64,000 nt of DNA from Colletotrichum lupini (Eukaryota; Ascomycota; Sordariomycetes; Glomerellales; Glomerellaceae): positions 3,410,001-3,474,000 of the forward strand of contig NC_064679.1 in NCBI RefSeq assembly GCF_023278565.1, given 5' to 3'. Below the pieces are notes generated by a model, which saw only the letters and a program-made list of their open reading frames with translations, was not told the origin of the DNA and did not search any database. A program made the translations under genes and the position numbers. Positions 12,385-24,671 of the stretch are shown piece by piece (positions within the stretch are counted from its first letter, which is position 1; each line of letters begins with the position of its first letter).

Positions 12385-15300
12385 CTATCTACTCCAATCG
12401 GATTTTCGGACCGATTTCCGTACTGTTGCAGTTCTCCGAATACTCTCAAGCCAAATAGAGTCATCCAGCATGTTGCTAACTTGTGCGGGGCTGACAGGGC
12501 TCTGTGGTGTGACAGCACTTCCCCTTCTACTGCTCTGAGCTGAAGTCTGGCCTCCTTCTTGCAATTCAAAGCTGAAAGCAGAATGCGTCGATTGGTGGCT
12601 CGGCGTTGTAGGCCCAGATCTCGGGAAGCTGAGCGGGTGCTGGTAGTCGCCGTCCGACGTATCTGTCGGCCCTGGTCCAGACCAGCTATTGTGTACCGAT
12701 TTGTGAGCGTCTTCCACTGTCAGCAATGCTGACCTCGTTTGTCCGGTTCCGGCCACCGGCGAGGACTTGTGGCGTGTATCATCATCGTCAACAAGAATGT
12801 GAGGGATGTCGAGCTGGGGAATAGCAGTCATCCTCGCCGACTTTCTCATGTCAATGTGCTTCTTGAACTTGCGAGTCCAGTACCTGGAGATGATGTCATT
12901 AGTCATGGGATTCTATAGTCCGTAGTCATCAAGGAAACTCACAAGGTGTCAAAGAAGCCAAGAACGACCCTGCGCCGCACCTCCTCTTCCACTCTCTGTA
13001 GCCGAGCACGCCTTCGCAAGAATTCTTCCAATCTGCAGAATTGTTAGTCTGATCAGTGACTATGGTCGATGAGGAAGTACCTACTTCAAACTCTTGCTGT
13101 CATTGATGATGTTATAGTGGGCCAGAATCATGAGCACAGAAGTGAACGAAATGCCTTTGTCGGGGTCCGCAGAGACCATGACTTCCTCGAAAAAGATGTT
13201 GAACCGACGGCGACGCTCGCGAACCTTGACAACGTCAATCTGTGCGAGTCTCCGATTGAGTCGTTGGATGTCAATGCCCGCACTGTAGTTACTCGCAGAA
13301 GCTATAGACATGTGGCGTGCTCCAGATGTCGAGGCATCGTTGCGAACATCCTCTAGGATCTGCCTGACCGAATCGTCGGCATCATAGATGCGCATTTCAA
13401 ACACTCCAGAAAGCTCTCCTAGAAGTCGGGGGAATGCATCCTTGCTGATGAAGCCGGTCCCGGCAGGATCGACGCTCCGCCACGCCTCCTTGAAGCGCCG
13501 GATCTCATCACGGTCTACCGCAGCCAATCCGCTAGACCGTTGGTATACGTAACTGAAGCTCTCATAGATGAGAGAAACGAAAAGGTTGACAAAGATATAC
13601 ATGCTCAGAATGTTCCATGCAACGAAGAGGAAACGAGCCCAGGGTTTGCTACCGCAATCGCTGTTAAAGAAGTCGGCGTTATCAACGCAAAGCGGCGGCT
13701 CGATAGTCGCATAATCTTCCATGACCTGGTTCCAGCCTTCACCACAACTCATTCTAAATAGAAGAATCAGGGCGTTAGGCACGCTGCGGAAGTTGACGTT
13801 GGCTTCTTCATTCTCGCCAAAGCGCGTCAGACTGAATGCTTGTGTAAGAGCAATGGCGAAAACCAGGAAGAACACAAGCCAGGTAGCGAGCAAGTTTCCA
13901 ATTGTTGTTAAACTTGCAGCAGCCGTTTTGAATAGCTGGTCGAGAGCATCATTCCGCGGGATAAGAAGTAGGAGGATGGCCACAAGGAAAAACTTGTGGA
14001 GCTGCACATACGTATCGCTATTTCTGCTGATGATGAGCACGGATGTAGAGACGAACGCGCCGGTGACAACTACTAGCGAGTATAAGTCCCATGAGCTCCT
14101 TCGGAACCGGGCCCAGCCAAGACCAATGATCCTGATGGCAATGTTGGCCATGTAGACTAGCGTGAATGCCAAAAACAGTCCATCCCGAGAGTCTGTCCAC
14201 CATTGTGGTTCGCCGTGATACTCGAGTAGAAGGAGTAGGAGATGGCATATGAGGACGTAGGTGACGGCTGTATACCATTTGCCCCTTTTCTCTATGGCGC
14301 GTTTGTGACACCACTTCTTCCAAGTTTTCTCTGATTCATTGTATGAGCTCTTGGACGGAGAAATCTGTCGTAACAGTTTTCGTAGTTCAAGCCAGGACCG
14401 CTGCTCAGCTGTCAAAAAGGCAACTCCAGTCTGCTCCGTATAATTGCGCATGAACACTGAGATAAACAGCGTGAGGACGAAGACTGTGGCCAACAGGTTG
14501 AAGACAACAAAGAACATGGCATTTCCCTGACGGTTGAGGTCTTTGGGCTGATTACCGAGCCCTGTGACTGCCTGTGCCGCGAACATGACATCGGTCCAAC
14601 CCTCTTGACTGACAATTTGGAAGAGGACGAACAATGACGCTGCAAAGTCATCAAAGCTGAAATAGTCGTTGGAGGGAACACGTGGCGCCAACATGGGCCA
14701 ATCGTCGTTGAAGGGTGTATTGTTGAATTCGCCAAAACAATCGGAAATGAGCATAATGGAGTCATCTCCGTCATTGCATTTAACCATCTGGCCGTTGAAG
14801 ATATTCAGTCCGTAAATGGCGAAGGGGATTAGCAGGGAGATGGACACGAACGCAGCCTGTAGAATCAGTGAGAAAAAGATTGCTTGTGGGTTTGGAGGTG
14901 AAGCTTACACTGAGGATCTTCCATCCGCCAACTACGATGAGTGAGTGGAAAGTATCCCTCGCGCTATCGCTGACATTGAGCAGGCGTAGAGCACGAAGAG
15001 CCTTGAATGCACCAATGGCTCTAGAGACGGCGCCATCGTTGGCGAGAAGTGTACCAACATTGATGAGCAAGGTGATGAGCACTATGCCATCGATGAATCC
15101 CCAGGAGCTCCGGTAGTAGGCGTTCGGCGTGAAGAAAAAGCCATCCGCGACGACTTTGATTACAGCCTCAACCGAGAAGACTGTGGCAAATGCCAAGTCC
15201 GTCCAGACATACCAAAACGTAATGCTGAACTCAGGATGCTCGGCTTGGTATTGCTTTTGGTAAAGCGGTGTTGTGACGCAAGCAATGACGACCATTGCAA

Positions 15301-18300
15301 CGATACATGCGTAGATGAAAGCTGAGGAAGTATACCAGGCAATCTTATTAGGCTCGACACCTTCGAATCTTTCATTTCCTCGGCCAGGACCAACGATCCT
15401 TTGACAGAACCGCCTGATAGGGTTATTGGGCGTAAAGACGAATAGCGAGTTGTTGTAATTGGGGTGTCTTGCAAGATAGTCCCGCTGGGCTTTCTTGCGC
15501 GCTGATGTGGCGAAAACCGCCTGCCGTGCCATTTGCCGCGGATCAAGAGTATCGTTGGGACCATCGAACCGTAGATTCGAGTAGAACGGATTCGGGTCTT
15601 TGCTGCTGAATATAGACTTAAACTTCCCCCACATTGAAGACAAGAAACCAGGCCTGACCTCACCAACGTGATGCGTTTGAGCCCTTGTAGGCGAACGTTC
15701 CTCGTTGGGTGTATCCTGCGGCATATCTGCGGCATCATCGAGGAATTCGTGCACTACGGCGTCCTTGAGAAGCATTTCCATCATGGCAGGACCGTAGTCC
15801 AGAGGATCCTTTCTCCGTCTAGCCTTGCCGAAAGTAAAGATGTTTGACAGCGTGAGGTTACCAGCGGATTTGCCCAGTTCTTTTCTTTGGAGAAAGGCCT
15901 TGACCTGCTCGAGGCGCTTCTCATCCTCAGAAACATCAAAATTTTCTTGAATGACAGCAATAAACATATTGACGAGAATCAAGAACGACAGGATGAACCA
16001 GCCAATCAGGAAAACAGCGCCAATCCAGCCCGTATCGTGCTCATTCAAGTAAGAAGTGACGTTGTACAGCATGGAAGTCCAGTTTTCACTCGACAAGATC
16101 TGATACATGCCGAGGAAGGAGTTGTAGACAGTGAAGAAGGAGACCTCGTTGAGGTCGCCACTATCGCTGTGACTTGGTATCTCGCCTCTGAACAGTTGAG
16201 CCGCCAAAATCGCCATAAGAAAGGTGATTAAGAAGACGAACAACATCAAATTGGCAATACCGTTCGAATTTCCGAGGACCATGACAATAAGTTTCCGGGT
16301 CATCGGTACAGCCAAGACAAGTCGGTAGACTCGTACAATTTGGAAGACTGTCAGCCAGGCATAAGTTTCTCCAGAATTCCGGATTGGCGGGATCCGGATG
16401 ATGGTTGTGATGATGGCGAGGCCCGCATCGATGAGGTTACGCTTGCTCTTGTGGAAAGAACGCCAGCCTGCGGCGCAACGTATGATGATTTCAATGTCCA
16501 GCAAGATAGTGACAGCAACCTCGGCCGAGTCAATGAACTGCCCGCGTTCTTTAGACATCTTGGAACTCCTGAAGCACTGGGCCATGAGACCGAAGGCAAT
16601 GACTGCAATCCAAAGCAGAAACGTCTTGTCGTAGATTCGCTGCAAGGCAGGCACCTTCTGAGGCGGTTCGTCCATGGGCTCTTGCGCCGGTGGCTCTTCG
16701 GGAGCTGTGAAAGCACTCGCCCGACTTTCCTCTCGGATAACCTGGAAGGAAGACGTAATGACCGCAATAAGCAAGTTGACGAGCCAAAGCATAAGAATCA
16801 TGATGCCGGCGCCGAAGAAGAGAGCTGCGGGAAGGTAATCGGAGTTGGTTGTGTAGTACATGACGTCGGAGAAGGTGTTGGAACTGATGATGACAAACAC
16901 CATTTCTAGTGATTGAGCAATATTGTCGAAGCTGACAGTGCCGTTGAATGGGTTGTCTTGCTGAAGACAGATCGAGCCACGAGGACAAAGGAAGCCTTTT
17001 CCGGCTTTGCTGCCGTTTCTGAAATTGTCCAGAATACCATCATTTTCCATCATGACCCAGGGCATGCTTTCCCCAGTATCGTTGTTGAGGAATCCTCCAC
17101 AGAACTGCATGTCATTTGTGAAGGATTTCTCCTTATTAGTCGGGTCTGTTGGGTCAAGCCAGACACATTGCCGACTCAAACTGGCCTTGAAGCTTTGTAC
17201 TCCAATGATGGCAAACAGTATCCAGAAGAACGTGATTAGGAAGGCGACTCGTACAAGCAGCGGTGCAGCTTTTTTCAGACTTCGAAGGATAATCTGATTA
17301 TTCAATTAGTGGCGCACTTGAGAGGGGTAGGGCAGGATTACTAACCGCTGTGCCGTTCGTCAAAGCAAGCAGTCTCAAGATACGAAGACACGAAATCATC
17401 CTGAAGACGTATAGATGCTTCTCACTTTCGACGCCAGTGATTCTCAGCGCAAAGGAGATCCAGTAGGCAACAACAGCGAGGAAGTCAAGCCGGTTGAATG
17501 AATGCCGCAAGAATGCTCGTCGGGCAAGTTGATACCTTTGCTGCTCCTCGACAGTCTGTGGCAGAGTCTGACCCTGCATGATTGTGAAGGACCGCTGAAA
17601 AGCTGAGGGGCCAAGGTGAATTTGTTGTCGCGGAGCCTTAACAGACTTTTGCCGCTGAGGCTGGAACAAATTTCTGTACTGATCGACAACCGCTGCTCGG
17701 ACTCCTTTTTGGCGATCGATGGTGCTGTACTCGGAGGCATTCAAGAGGAAACCGGAGACCAAAATACGGGCAATCAACTCGAGTGTGAAGATAATAAACA
17801 GTACCAAAATCGCCCAATCAATCCAGGTGACTCCCCATGAGGCTGGCCGCGGGTTCGTGAAGACATCTGGAGCCGATTCCACGGCCAAAAGAGTAGCTTG
17901 AAGGATTATAAGTATGAGAATGAAGGGCTCAGTGAACGGGTGCACCAGCAGATCGCATAGCTTCGTTCTGATCGGATGAGTGGGAGGAAAGATGCCTAAG
18001 GACTTTCCTTTAAGAGGATTCTGCATCGGCACCCGTTGTTGCATGGGCGGAGGAGGATCAGCGAATACATTCTCCCCTTCGGAACCCTTCTCAGGTACTT
18101 GGAAGAGATTGGAATGGTAGGAGGTATCGGTGAACATCTGAGCAGAGTTGTGTAGCTGCTGACGGCGGTCCGGGGCCGGTGACGGAGATCGACTCCGCGA
18201 TGTCCGATGGTCCACAAGTTCACCTTCACCACTGATATTGACAACACGCTGAGACATGGCCCTCATGATGGAGCCCGCCCTGAGGAGGGCGCCAGTAGTA

Positions 18301-18890
18301 GAGGGCGAGCGAGAGCGTCGCTGCTCCCCTCCCGGGCTCAGTGTCGCCCCATAGCTTGGACGTCTGCCGCCAGGTTCCAAGTCATACCCGAGCGATCTTG
18401 CATCCCGCGTCCTTGGTGGCGCGTTGTCGATGTCGGATACTGTCTGGAAACTATCTCTCGGCTGAGCGTCCCCCACATTTGCGCTTAGAGAGCCGGAAAT
18501 GGGCTGGGCCCTGGATGTAAGAGGCACCCTATCCTCATAGTAATCGGGGTTTGTAGCCTCTTCGAAGTATGGTGACGGTCGGTCGAGGGAGTCGAGAGAT
18601 GGCGAGTTTAATCGGGGAAATGGAGGAGGCTGATTAATATCAGGTGGTAAGGCGAATTGTAATGCTGAAGCATCGATGGGGGAGTCAGGGCCTCCGGAAC
18701 TGTTGGACTGAGCATAGGGCTGTTCCCAATATGTTGAAAGACCGAGTCCGTTAGCAGACATTTGCGGTTGGCCTCGACGGCCGCGTTGAGATTCGGCTTG
18801 GGAGTCTGCCTGCAGACCCTCCCTGCCAGAGCCCGAGGACTCGTCACGTCGCGAGCTCATCTCGTAGGAGTAGGGGTTGTTGCTTTGCAT
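12385..18890 (-). CDS. cch1: Voltage-gated-type calcium channel alpha-1 subunit Cch1
   Basis: This is the pore subunit of the fungal high-affinity plasma-membrane calcium channel, which works with Mid1 in stress, mating and polar growth signalling. Reading the minus strand, exons are 18890-17346, 17293-14909, 14856-13085, 13032-12943 and 12883-12385, with four introns of 52-59 bp; the product is about 2096 residues, normal for Cch1. After a disordered Ser/Pro-rich N-terminus of roughly 300 residues come four six-helix repeats. Pore segments are visible in order as SSNTFSD (about residue 654), SSENWTS (918), SQEGWTD (1395) and CGEGWNQ (1683), giving Asn-Glu-Glu-Glu at the filter position. S4 helices are poor in Arg, and that of repeat IV nearly lacks the pattern. 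An EF-hand-like segment (KEAWRSVDPAGTGFISKDAF) follows repeat IV. A second in-frame ATG ten codons downstream has a better context than 18890. The identification is firm; exact splice sites are inferred. Confidence 0.95.
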
Positions 18891-20004
18891 CGAAGGATCT
18901 GGGTTCGATTTGCGCCTGGATCGCTGCTCTTGGTGCAGTCAATGAAGTGTAGCCGCGTGTTAACAGACAGATACTGCCGTTGTGGGCGAGCAGAAGGAGT
19001 GGCTGTCTTTGTGTGCCGGTCGGAGGGTGGCCAAGCCCACGGATCGCATGTCCAGAACTATTGCCGGTAAAAGATTGCGAACATGTCGTAGTGCGAAATA
19101 GCGTCGCGTACGACAATTCGTTTTGCCAGATGTCGGATCGAATGGAACGGATTAAATCGCAAGTTCCGACAGTGCGGTGGGCTCGTTGTGTGGGAATATG
19201 AAATGTCCCCGATGGGCAACAGACGGTGCGTCGGTCGTAGAGTCGAGGTTTGGATGCCTGTAGAGAGGGTCTGGCGTCGTGTTTTCGAACGCTACCAATC
19301 TGACAGTGTGGACTCTGTGTTTCCGTCGTGAGCGGGGCGGTGCGTTTGCAATTTCGTCCTGTGGTCCGCGTTCGTTGTACGAGGGAGGAAAAGAGCGAGG
19401 GAACAATACCAATGCTGTCGAGTGTTTCTTCGTATCGAAGTCCCCGACGAGGTGATGGAGTGAAGGAGAAAGAGGCATAGGCTGACTAAGGCACCTTGTC
19501 CATGGCGGATTGAGTGCCTAGAATCAAAAGCACTGTAAGGATACTTGTCATCGGTGCCCCCACAAGGCGGGCAGTCGGAGACAGGAGTTTCTATTCTCAG
19601 CTTATCCATGGCTGACTCCCCAAGACGGCTGGCGCGGCAGGGGGCCTCCCCCACAAGGCAAGCTGGAATGGTAAGTACTTGTCTAACCGTTGAAGTTCCC
19701 AGGCACTAGCAGTACCCAGGCACTTTGGAGGACAAGGAGGCAGGCAGTGGTCAGTGGTCGCTGGCAGAGGCTTCCAGGTTGATTCGGGTCCCGAGAACAT
19801 GGGGCGCCGTCAGGGGCCGAAAAAGTATCAGCACAGTGTGTATCCAGCCGTGGGCGTGTTTCACCCTTCCCTTTCAGCCCGTCTCGAAACTGCCAGGTTG
19901 CGAGGTGAGCCCCGAGAACCTTACTTGCTGCAGGGCTCATGCAGAGCAGCAGAGGATACGAAGTCTTGCTGGGCTTCCTACTTCCTAATACTGTCTAGGG
20001 TCTA
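18891..20004. other. Upstream region of CCH1
   Basis: This is normal-composition DNA 5' of CCH1. It should hold the CCH1 promoter and leader, but I see no decisive TATA or CCAAT arrangement. Short frames on both strands carry no recognisable domain. It ends at the TA dinucleotide (20003-20004) that precedes the TIR element. Confidence 0.5.
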
Positions 20005-20796
20005 AGACCCCACCCCACACGACGGATCACCCCCTACGACAGATCACCTAATTCGGTACAATTCAGTCAAAAACCACTAATTCTACCTACTTCATTTTAT
20101 AATATTAAAAGTATATAAAAATACTTTTAGATATATAATATATAGTTTTCTTACTAAGATAAATTTTATAAACTATAATCTATTATAATTATTAAGATAT
20201 TATCAAATAAAATATAACATTTTTTACTATATAAAAATACGATTTCTAACTTTATGAAAAATAAATAAACCTAAGTATTTTAAAAGACCATAATTTTTTA
20301 AATATTTTTCTAAGCTTAAATATACTATTTTTAGTATTATACTAATTACATAAGCTTAGGAAATTCAAGTTTTTATAAATACTACTTATTATAATATAAC
20401 TTAATATTTCTATATAATAATACTTATATTACTAATAAAAAACTATTTATATAAGTTCAATTTAAATCTCTTAAAAATAATTAATTTTAAAATTTTATTC
20501 TTTTTAATAAATAAAAGAGTTATATAATAAAGTATAATGTTAGTATTTGTATAGAAATTACTAGTAAACACTAACATTTAGAAGCATATTTTAAATCTAA
20601 TATTATTATATAATATAATATAAAATGATTTTTTCTAAATATTTTTCTATACTAATTATATTTTTTATAGCTTGTGTATTTTTTAAAATATTTATTTTTT
20701 AATTATTTATATATATATGGAATAGCGGTTTTAGCTGAATCTGGCCGAATTGGGTGATCTGTCGTAGGGGGTGATCCGTCGTGTGGGGTGGGGTCT
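20005..20796. mobile_element. Non-autonomous TIR DNA element (MITE-like), TA target duplication
   Basis: The ends are inverted copies of each other: 20005-20048 matches the reverse complement of 20753-20796 over 44 bases without a mismatch, beginning AGACCCCACCCCACACGACG. Similarity continues inward to about position 70 with several mismatches, many of them C/T. Each end is abutted by TA (20003-20004 and 20797-20798), the target duplication used by Tc1/mariner-pogo-type elements. The 792-bp element has no transposase frame. Its interior (about 20080-20715) is very AT-rich but, unlike the other two AT blocks, retains many CA and TG dinucleotides, so its composition is not explained by saturated RIP. 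It lies 1.1 kb upstream of CCH1 and 1.5 kb upstream of the PHD-finger gene. A non-autonomous derivative of a Tc1/mariner-like element is the best reading. Confidence 0.85.
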
Positions 20797-22260
20797 TAAT
20801 GCGGCATTCGGATCTTCCTACGTAGACTTCCGACTGAGACGATGGGACGGGGATGAGACGGCAGCCAAGGGAAGAACGGCACACGCATGAACAGCTTTCC
20901 GCAAACTCGTGGTACATAGGTAGTGTGCCTTCTGCCTCAGTCGTACCTAAGGTACCTACTGTCAGCACCTAGGACTTTCAACTGTCCAGTCCGGTCGTTT
21001 TCTGATAGGGCTAGCCAATAGTCACTGCCCTGTGCTGATGGGGACACTTGCCCCCCGAAATTCTACTTCTCGGGTTGTCGCTGGCAAGCACGGCAAAGTG
21101 CCCAATGCCCAGCTCGTGTCGGCTACGTCCGGCCGACGCTGTGGAGTATGGCTACGTATACGTAATATTGTTGCAAGGTCCTAAATATGCTCATCGCCAT
21201 CAGCCGTGATCTGAATGAATGCCATGAGCATCAACATCAAGGGACTTCGCAGATAAAAAAATCCAGGAAATAAGACGCGAGTACACACATGGTCGTAGAG
21301 CGTTTTCTTCTTCTTCTTCTTCTTCTTCTTATTTTCTTCTTGCCTTGGGCCCACATCAGGTAGATATTTGATCGCAGCAGGGATGATTGCCAAGATGCGA
21401 GGAAGGATGGTGAAAATTGCCCGGGAAGGGAGAGAAAGAGAGCCACGAGAGCAAGGCCAAAAGGATAGTGCTCCCGATGGATCCACTCCTTCCCGAGCAA
21501 CACCGGCCGGTGCATCCAACCTCCGTCCTGATCCCCCCGTTCTGCCCCGTTCTGTCCCCCGTGAGTGTATTATGTAACTCTGCCTTAGGTAATGCTATGG
21601 TACCTACCTTAGTAGAGAAGGCTCCCTGCACACAAGCTTGGACCCATTTTCGATGCCACCCGCCGGGCAGGCGCCCACGCGCCTGCACCTTAGATACCTA
21701 CAGGCTACGCCGCGGCCCAAACGCGTCCAGACCAGACAAGATCGAGGAAGGTAGGCTGTAGCACTGACGTTCGGCGTCCATCCACGCCAGAAAGTAGAGT
21801 AATTTGATTGCATCCACTCGACTTCATCCCGTGTCTTTTGCCTCGCCTTGCCATTATTTTACTTTCTAGTACTGAACAACGCCCCCAGCATTCTACTTCC
21901 GTTTTGACTCACTCGAATTCCCACCTCAGGTTTTTTTTCCCCCTCCTCGATCAGCTTTCGTCTTGGTCCATACCATCAGCCGCTCGTCACCACCTCACGA
22001 TCCCTTCCATACAGTTGACCCGCAGACACTTCGATTGATCGACGGCCAACCTCCTACCCCAATTCGAACATACCTCTTCGAGACCTTGATTTCATCGGCG
22101 CTTCACTGCGCGACTATATCGTATCAATGACGCGACAGTCTTGAAGTATACCCAAGACGTCACCAGCAAGCACGCAGCATCATCAGGCCCCACGATTTCT
22201 GGCCGCATCGATTCCTCCTTCGACCGCCTTGGCGCATCAACGCAGAACGCAAGCAGAACC
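20797..22260. other. Upstream region and leader of the PHD-finger gene
   Basis: This intergenic DNA contains a TTC/CTT microsatellite (21303-21330) and palindromic TACCTAAGGTA-type words at 20944-20959 and 21583-21612. The last 350 bases (about 21800-22260) are pyrimidine-rich, typical of a fungal promoter and 5' leader. An upstream ATG at about 22126 opens only a five-codon frame and may be a minimal uORF. Confidence 0.55.
21303..21330. repeat. (TTC)n microsatellite
   Basis: About nine tandem TTC units in non-coding DNA, followed by a looser TTC-rich tail to about 21341. It is not in any predicted exon. Confidence 0.9.
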
Positions 22261-24671
22261 ATGGTATCATCTCGCAAAAGGACACTGCAGGAGGCTGAGA
22301 ATGGCTTAAAAGAAGAAGACTCTCTGCTCCTTCGCTTACGGAATCAATGGCAATTCGCAAATTTGTGCCAGTGGATCTATCTCTTTGGCAAGGTGGTCAA
22401 GATTGATGATAACCTAGATACAGAGGTATGCGATTCTTTGCCTTAACTCAATATTGCGTGGGCGCTACCACTTACTGACTGCTCGCTTCTAGGACATCGA
22501 GACCGAATGCCTGAAGCCGAATGCCCCTGTTCTCCAGGATATCGGTCTCGCCTTACTGAAGTTCGTTTCGTCGCATCGTGGCCTCACGTACGTTATTGAG
22601 CCTTGTTGATGTCGCTTGTCGCATGTTGGGACTTCCCATGCTAACATGTCGTAGACACGAGCTCTTTGACGAGTACACGCGAAGGCAATACTTGGCAAGG
22701 ACACCTGAGAAGAACCCCTTTGGCACAGAAGAAATCGCAGCCAAGTTCACAGACTTCGATGTCTTGACCAAGGTAAATGCATGGTTACTCTCTAAGTCGG
22801 TGCAACGTGTCTAACCTAGACGCAGGTACGAATTCTTCAACAAATGACACAATGGGTCATGGCTCGCCCCGAGCGCGTCAGGGAGAAGATGGAAGAACAA
22901 AAGGACATTGATCAGGCTAGCTGGGTGAGTACTCGGGAGTTCATCTGTTATGCTTTGGTATTCTAACAGGCTTATACAGCGGATTGAGCCCATCGGCTGG
23001 GACAAAGACGATCGGACATATTTTGTTCTCGATGACAATAGAGTCTATCGAATGACTGAACCGCCAAACCCACCTACTCCCAAGAAGAAGGCCAAAGCTG
23101 CGAAATATGGATCCCGTTCAAATAAAAGACGGCGCCTCTCTGCACCAAACGGTACAGATCATGCGGACCAGTCTGTAAATGAACCGACCGATGCTTCCGG
23201 GGACACGACCGAGGACACTGGCCTCGGCAGCATGAAATGGGAATGCCTCGCTGTCAGCTTGAAAGATGTACAGGAGATCATTGCGTCTTTCCACAAAACT
23301 AAGGACGACAACGAGAAGGTCTTGCGAGACCAGTTGCAAGAGCATTTACTTCCTATCCTAGAGAAGCAGGAGGAGTCGAGGAAGCGCAAGGAGCAGCAGC
23401 GAGAGAGAGAACTGTTGAGTCTGGCTAAGATGGCAAATGCGAAGCGTTCTAGCCGCATCGCGAATAAGGCGGAGCAGCAGAAGCAAGAAGAGAAGGCTCA
23501 GGAAGAGGCCAAGGTCATTCAAGTCCAACGGGCCGCAGCAAAGAAACAAGAGCAACAACAGCTCAAGATCGAAAAAGAGCGGGACCTCAGACTGATATCC
23601 CGAGAGAAACGGCTGAAGGAACGGGAGGCTCGTCGCTTACAACATGAACGCGAACTTTCTCAGCTTTCAGAAGACAACCGCAATGGCTCGGGTCGTATCT
23701 CGGAGCGACGGCTGCAAGCCGAGATAGAGAAGAACATGCGAGCACTGGAGGAGCTAGAAGACGAGGAGGAAGACTGGATCTTCGATTGCATCTGCGGTGT
23801 CTACGGCCAGGTTGACGACGGCACACATAGCGTGGCGTGCGAGAAGTGCAACGTCTGGCAGCACAGCAAATGCCTTGGCATTAGCGAGACCGAAGCTGAG
23901 AAGCCTGAGTTTCATTTCGTCTGCCAACCATGCAAGCGGCGTGAGCAAGAGGCTGCGGCAAAACCAAAGACGACTATCAAGCTCAAGGTAAACCGCCCAG
24001 CTGACGTGGCGTCCTCGCCTGCGAAGCAGCCGTCAAAGGAGAGCGACCGCCAGTCGAGTCCGACAGGCCATGACGGGTCGGTTCCATCGAGGGGGGAACC
24101 GGTGCTCGGGCAAGACATTGGGGCACTATCAGAGTCTGCGATCACTAGCCGCCGCTCTGGATCACCGACCCAACCTCTAGGGATAAATGGAGCCAAGGAG
24201 ACCAGCCCGGAACCAAAAACACCCAAGGCTGAGAACGATGAAGCTGATGATGGGCGAGCTCATCGTGACGCTACTGCTGAGAAGTCCTTGGCGAACGGTC
24301 ACGACCATGTGCCTGCAAGCCCACCGCGGGCGAGAACCACACCAGCACCGCGGGACGTCTCATCGCCTAGACATGGAAACTCCAGTCTGCTTGCCACGCC
24401 CATCATCAGCCGCGAGCATGGCATCCCGGGCTCGGCACACTCATCATTCACACTGCCCGCTCCTGAGGGTGGACTTTCTCCGACCAAGCATTCTCCCCCG
24501 GCGCCCCGTCCGCAGCCCCCAAGCATCAAAACGCCTGCCCTCCCTGCCGTCCTACCGCCTGTGGCGACGCTTTCGCCGTCCCCACGTCATCAGATTCTGA
24601 CGCCCCCTATCAAGCCTGCGGAGCCAGTCCGACGGCCACAGCCTCCAGGTGCAAGTCCAAAGGCGCTTTGA
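22261..24671 (+). CDS. PHD-finger chromatin protein, Rsf1-like N-terminus
   Basis: This is a nuclear protein with the layout of accessory subunits of ISWI-type chromatin remodellers. Exons are 22261-22425, 22493-22587, 22655-22772, 22826-22924 and 22980-24671, giving 722 residues. The start ACCATGG at 22261 is optimal. The first 180 residues resemble the DDT/Rsf1-type module, notably ILQQMTQWVMARPERVREKM and RIEPIGWDKDDRTYFVLDDN. A Lys/Arg-rich nuclear-localisation segment follows (KYGSRSNKRRR), then a long charged coiled coil (about 260-420). A C4HC3 PHD finger lies at about 425-478 (CICG...CEKC...HSKC...CQPC), expected to read histone H3 tails. The C-terminal 230 residues are Pro/Ser-rich and disordered. 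The family assignment is confident; the specific orthologue is not assigned. Confidence 0.9.

Noticed and set aside
13069..18488. Several plus-strand frames of 60-190 codons across CCH1
   Set aside because: They are antisense shadows of CCH1 exons with no independent support.
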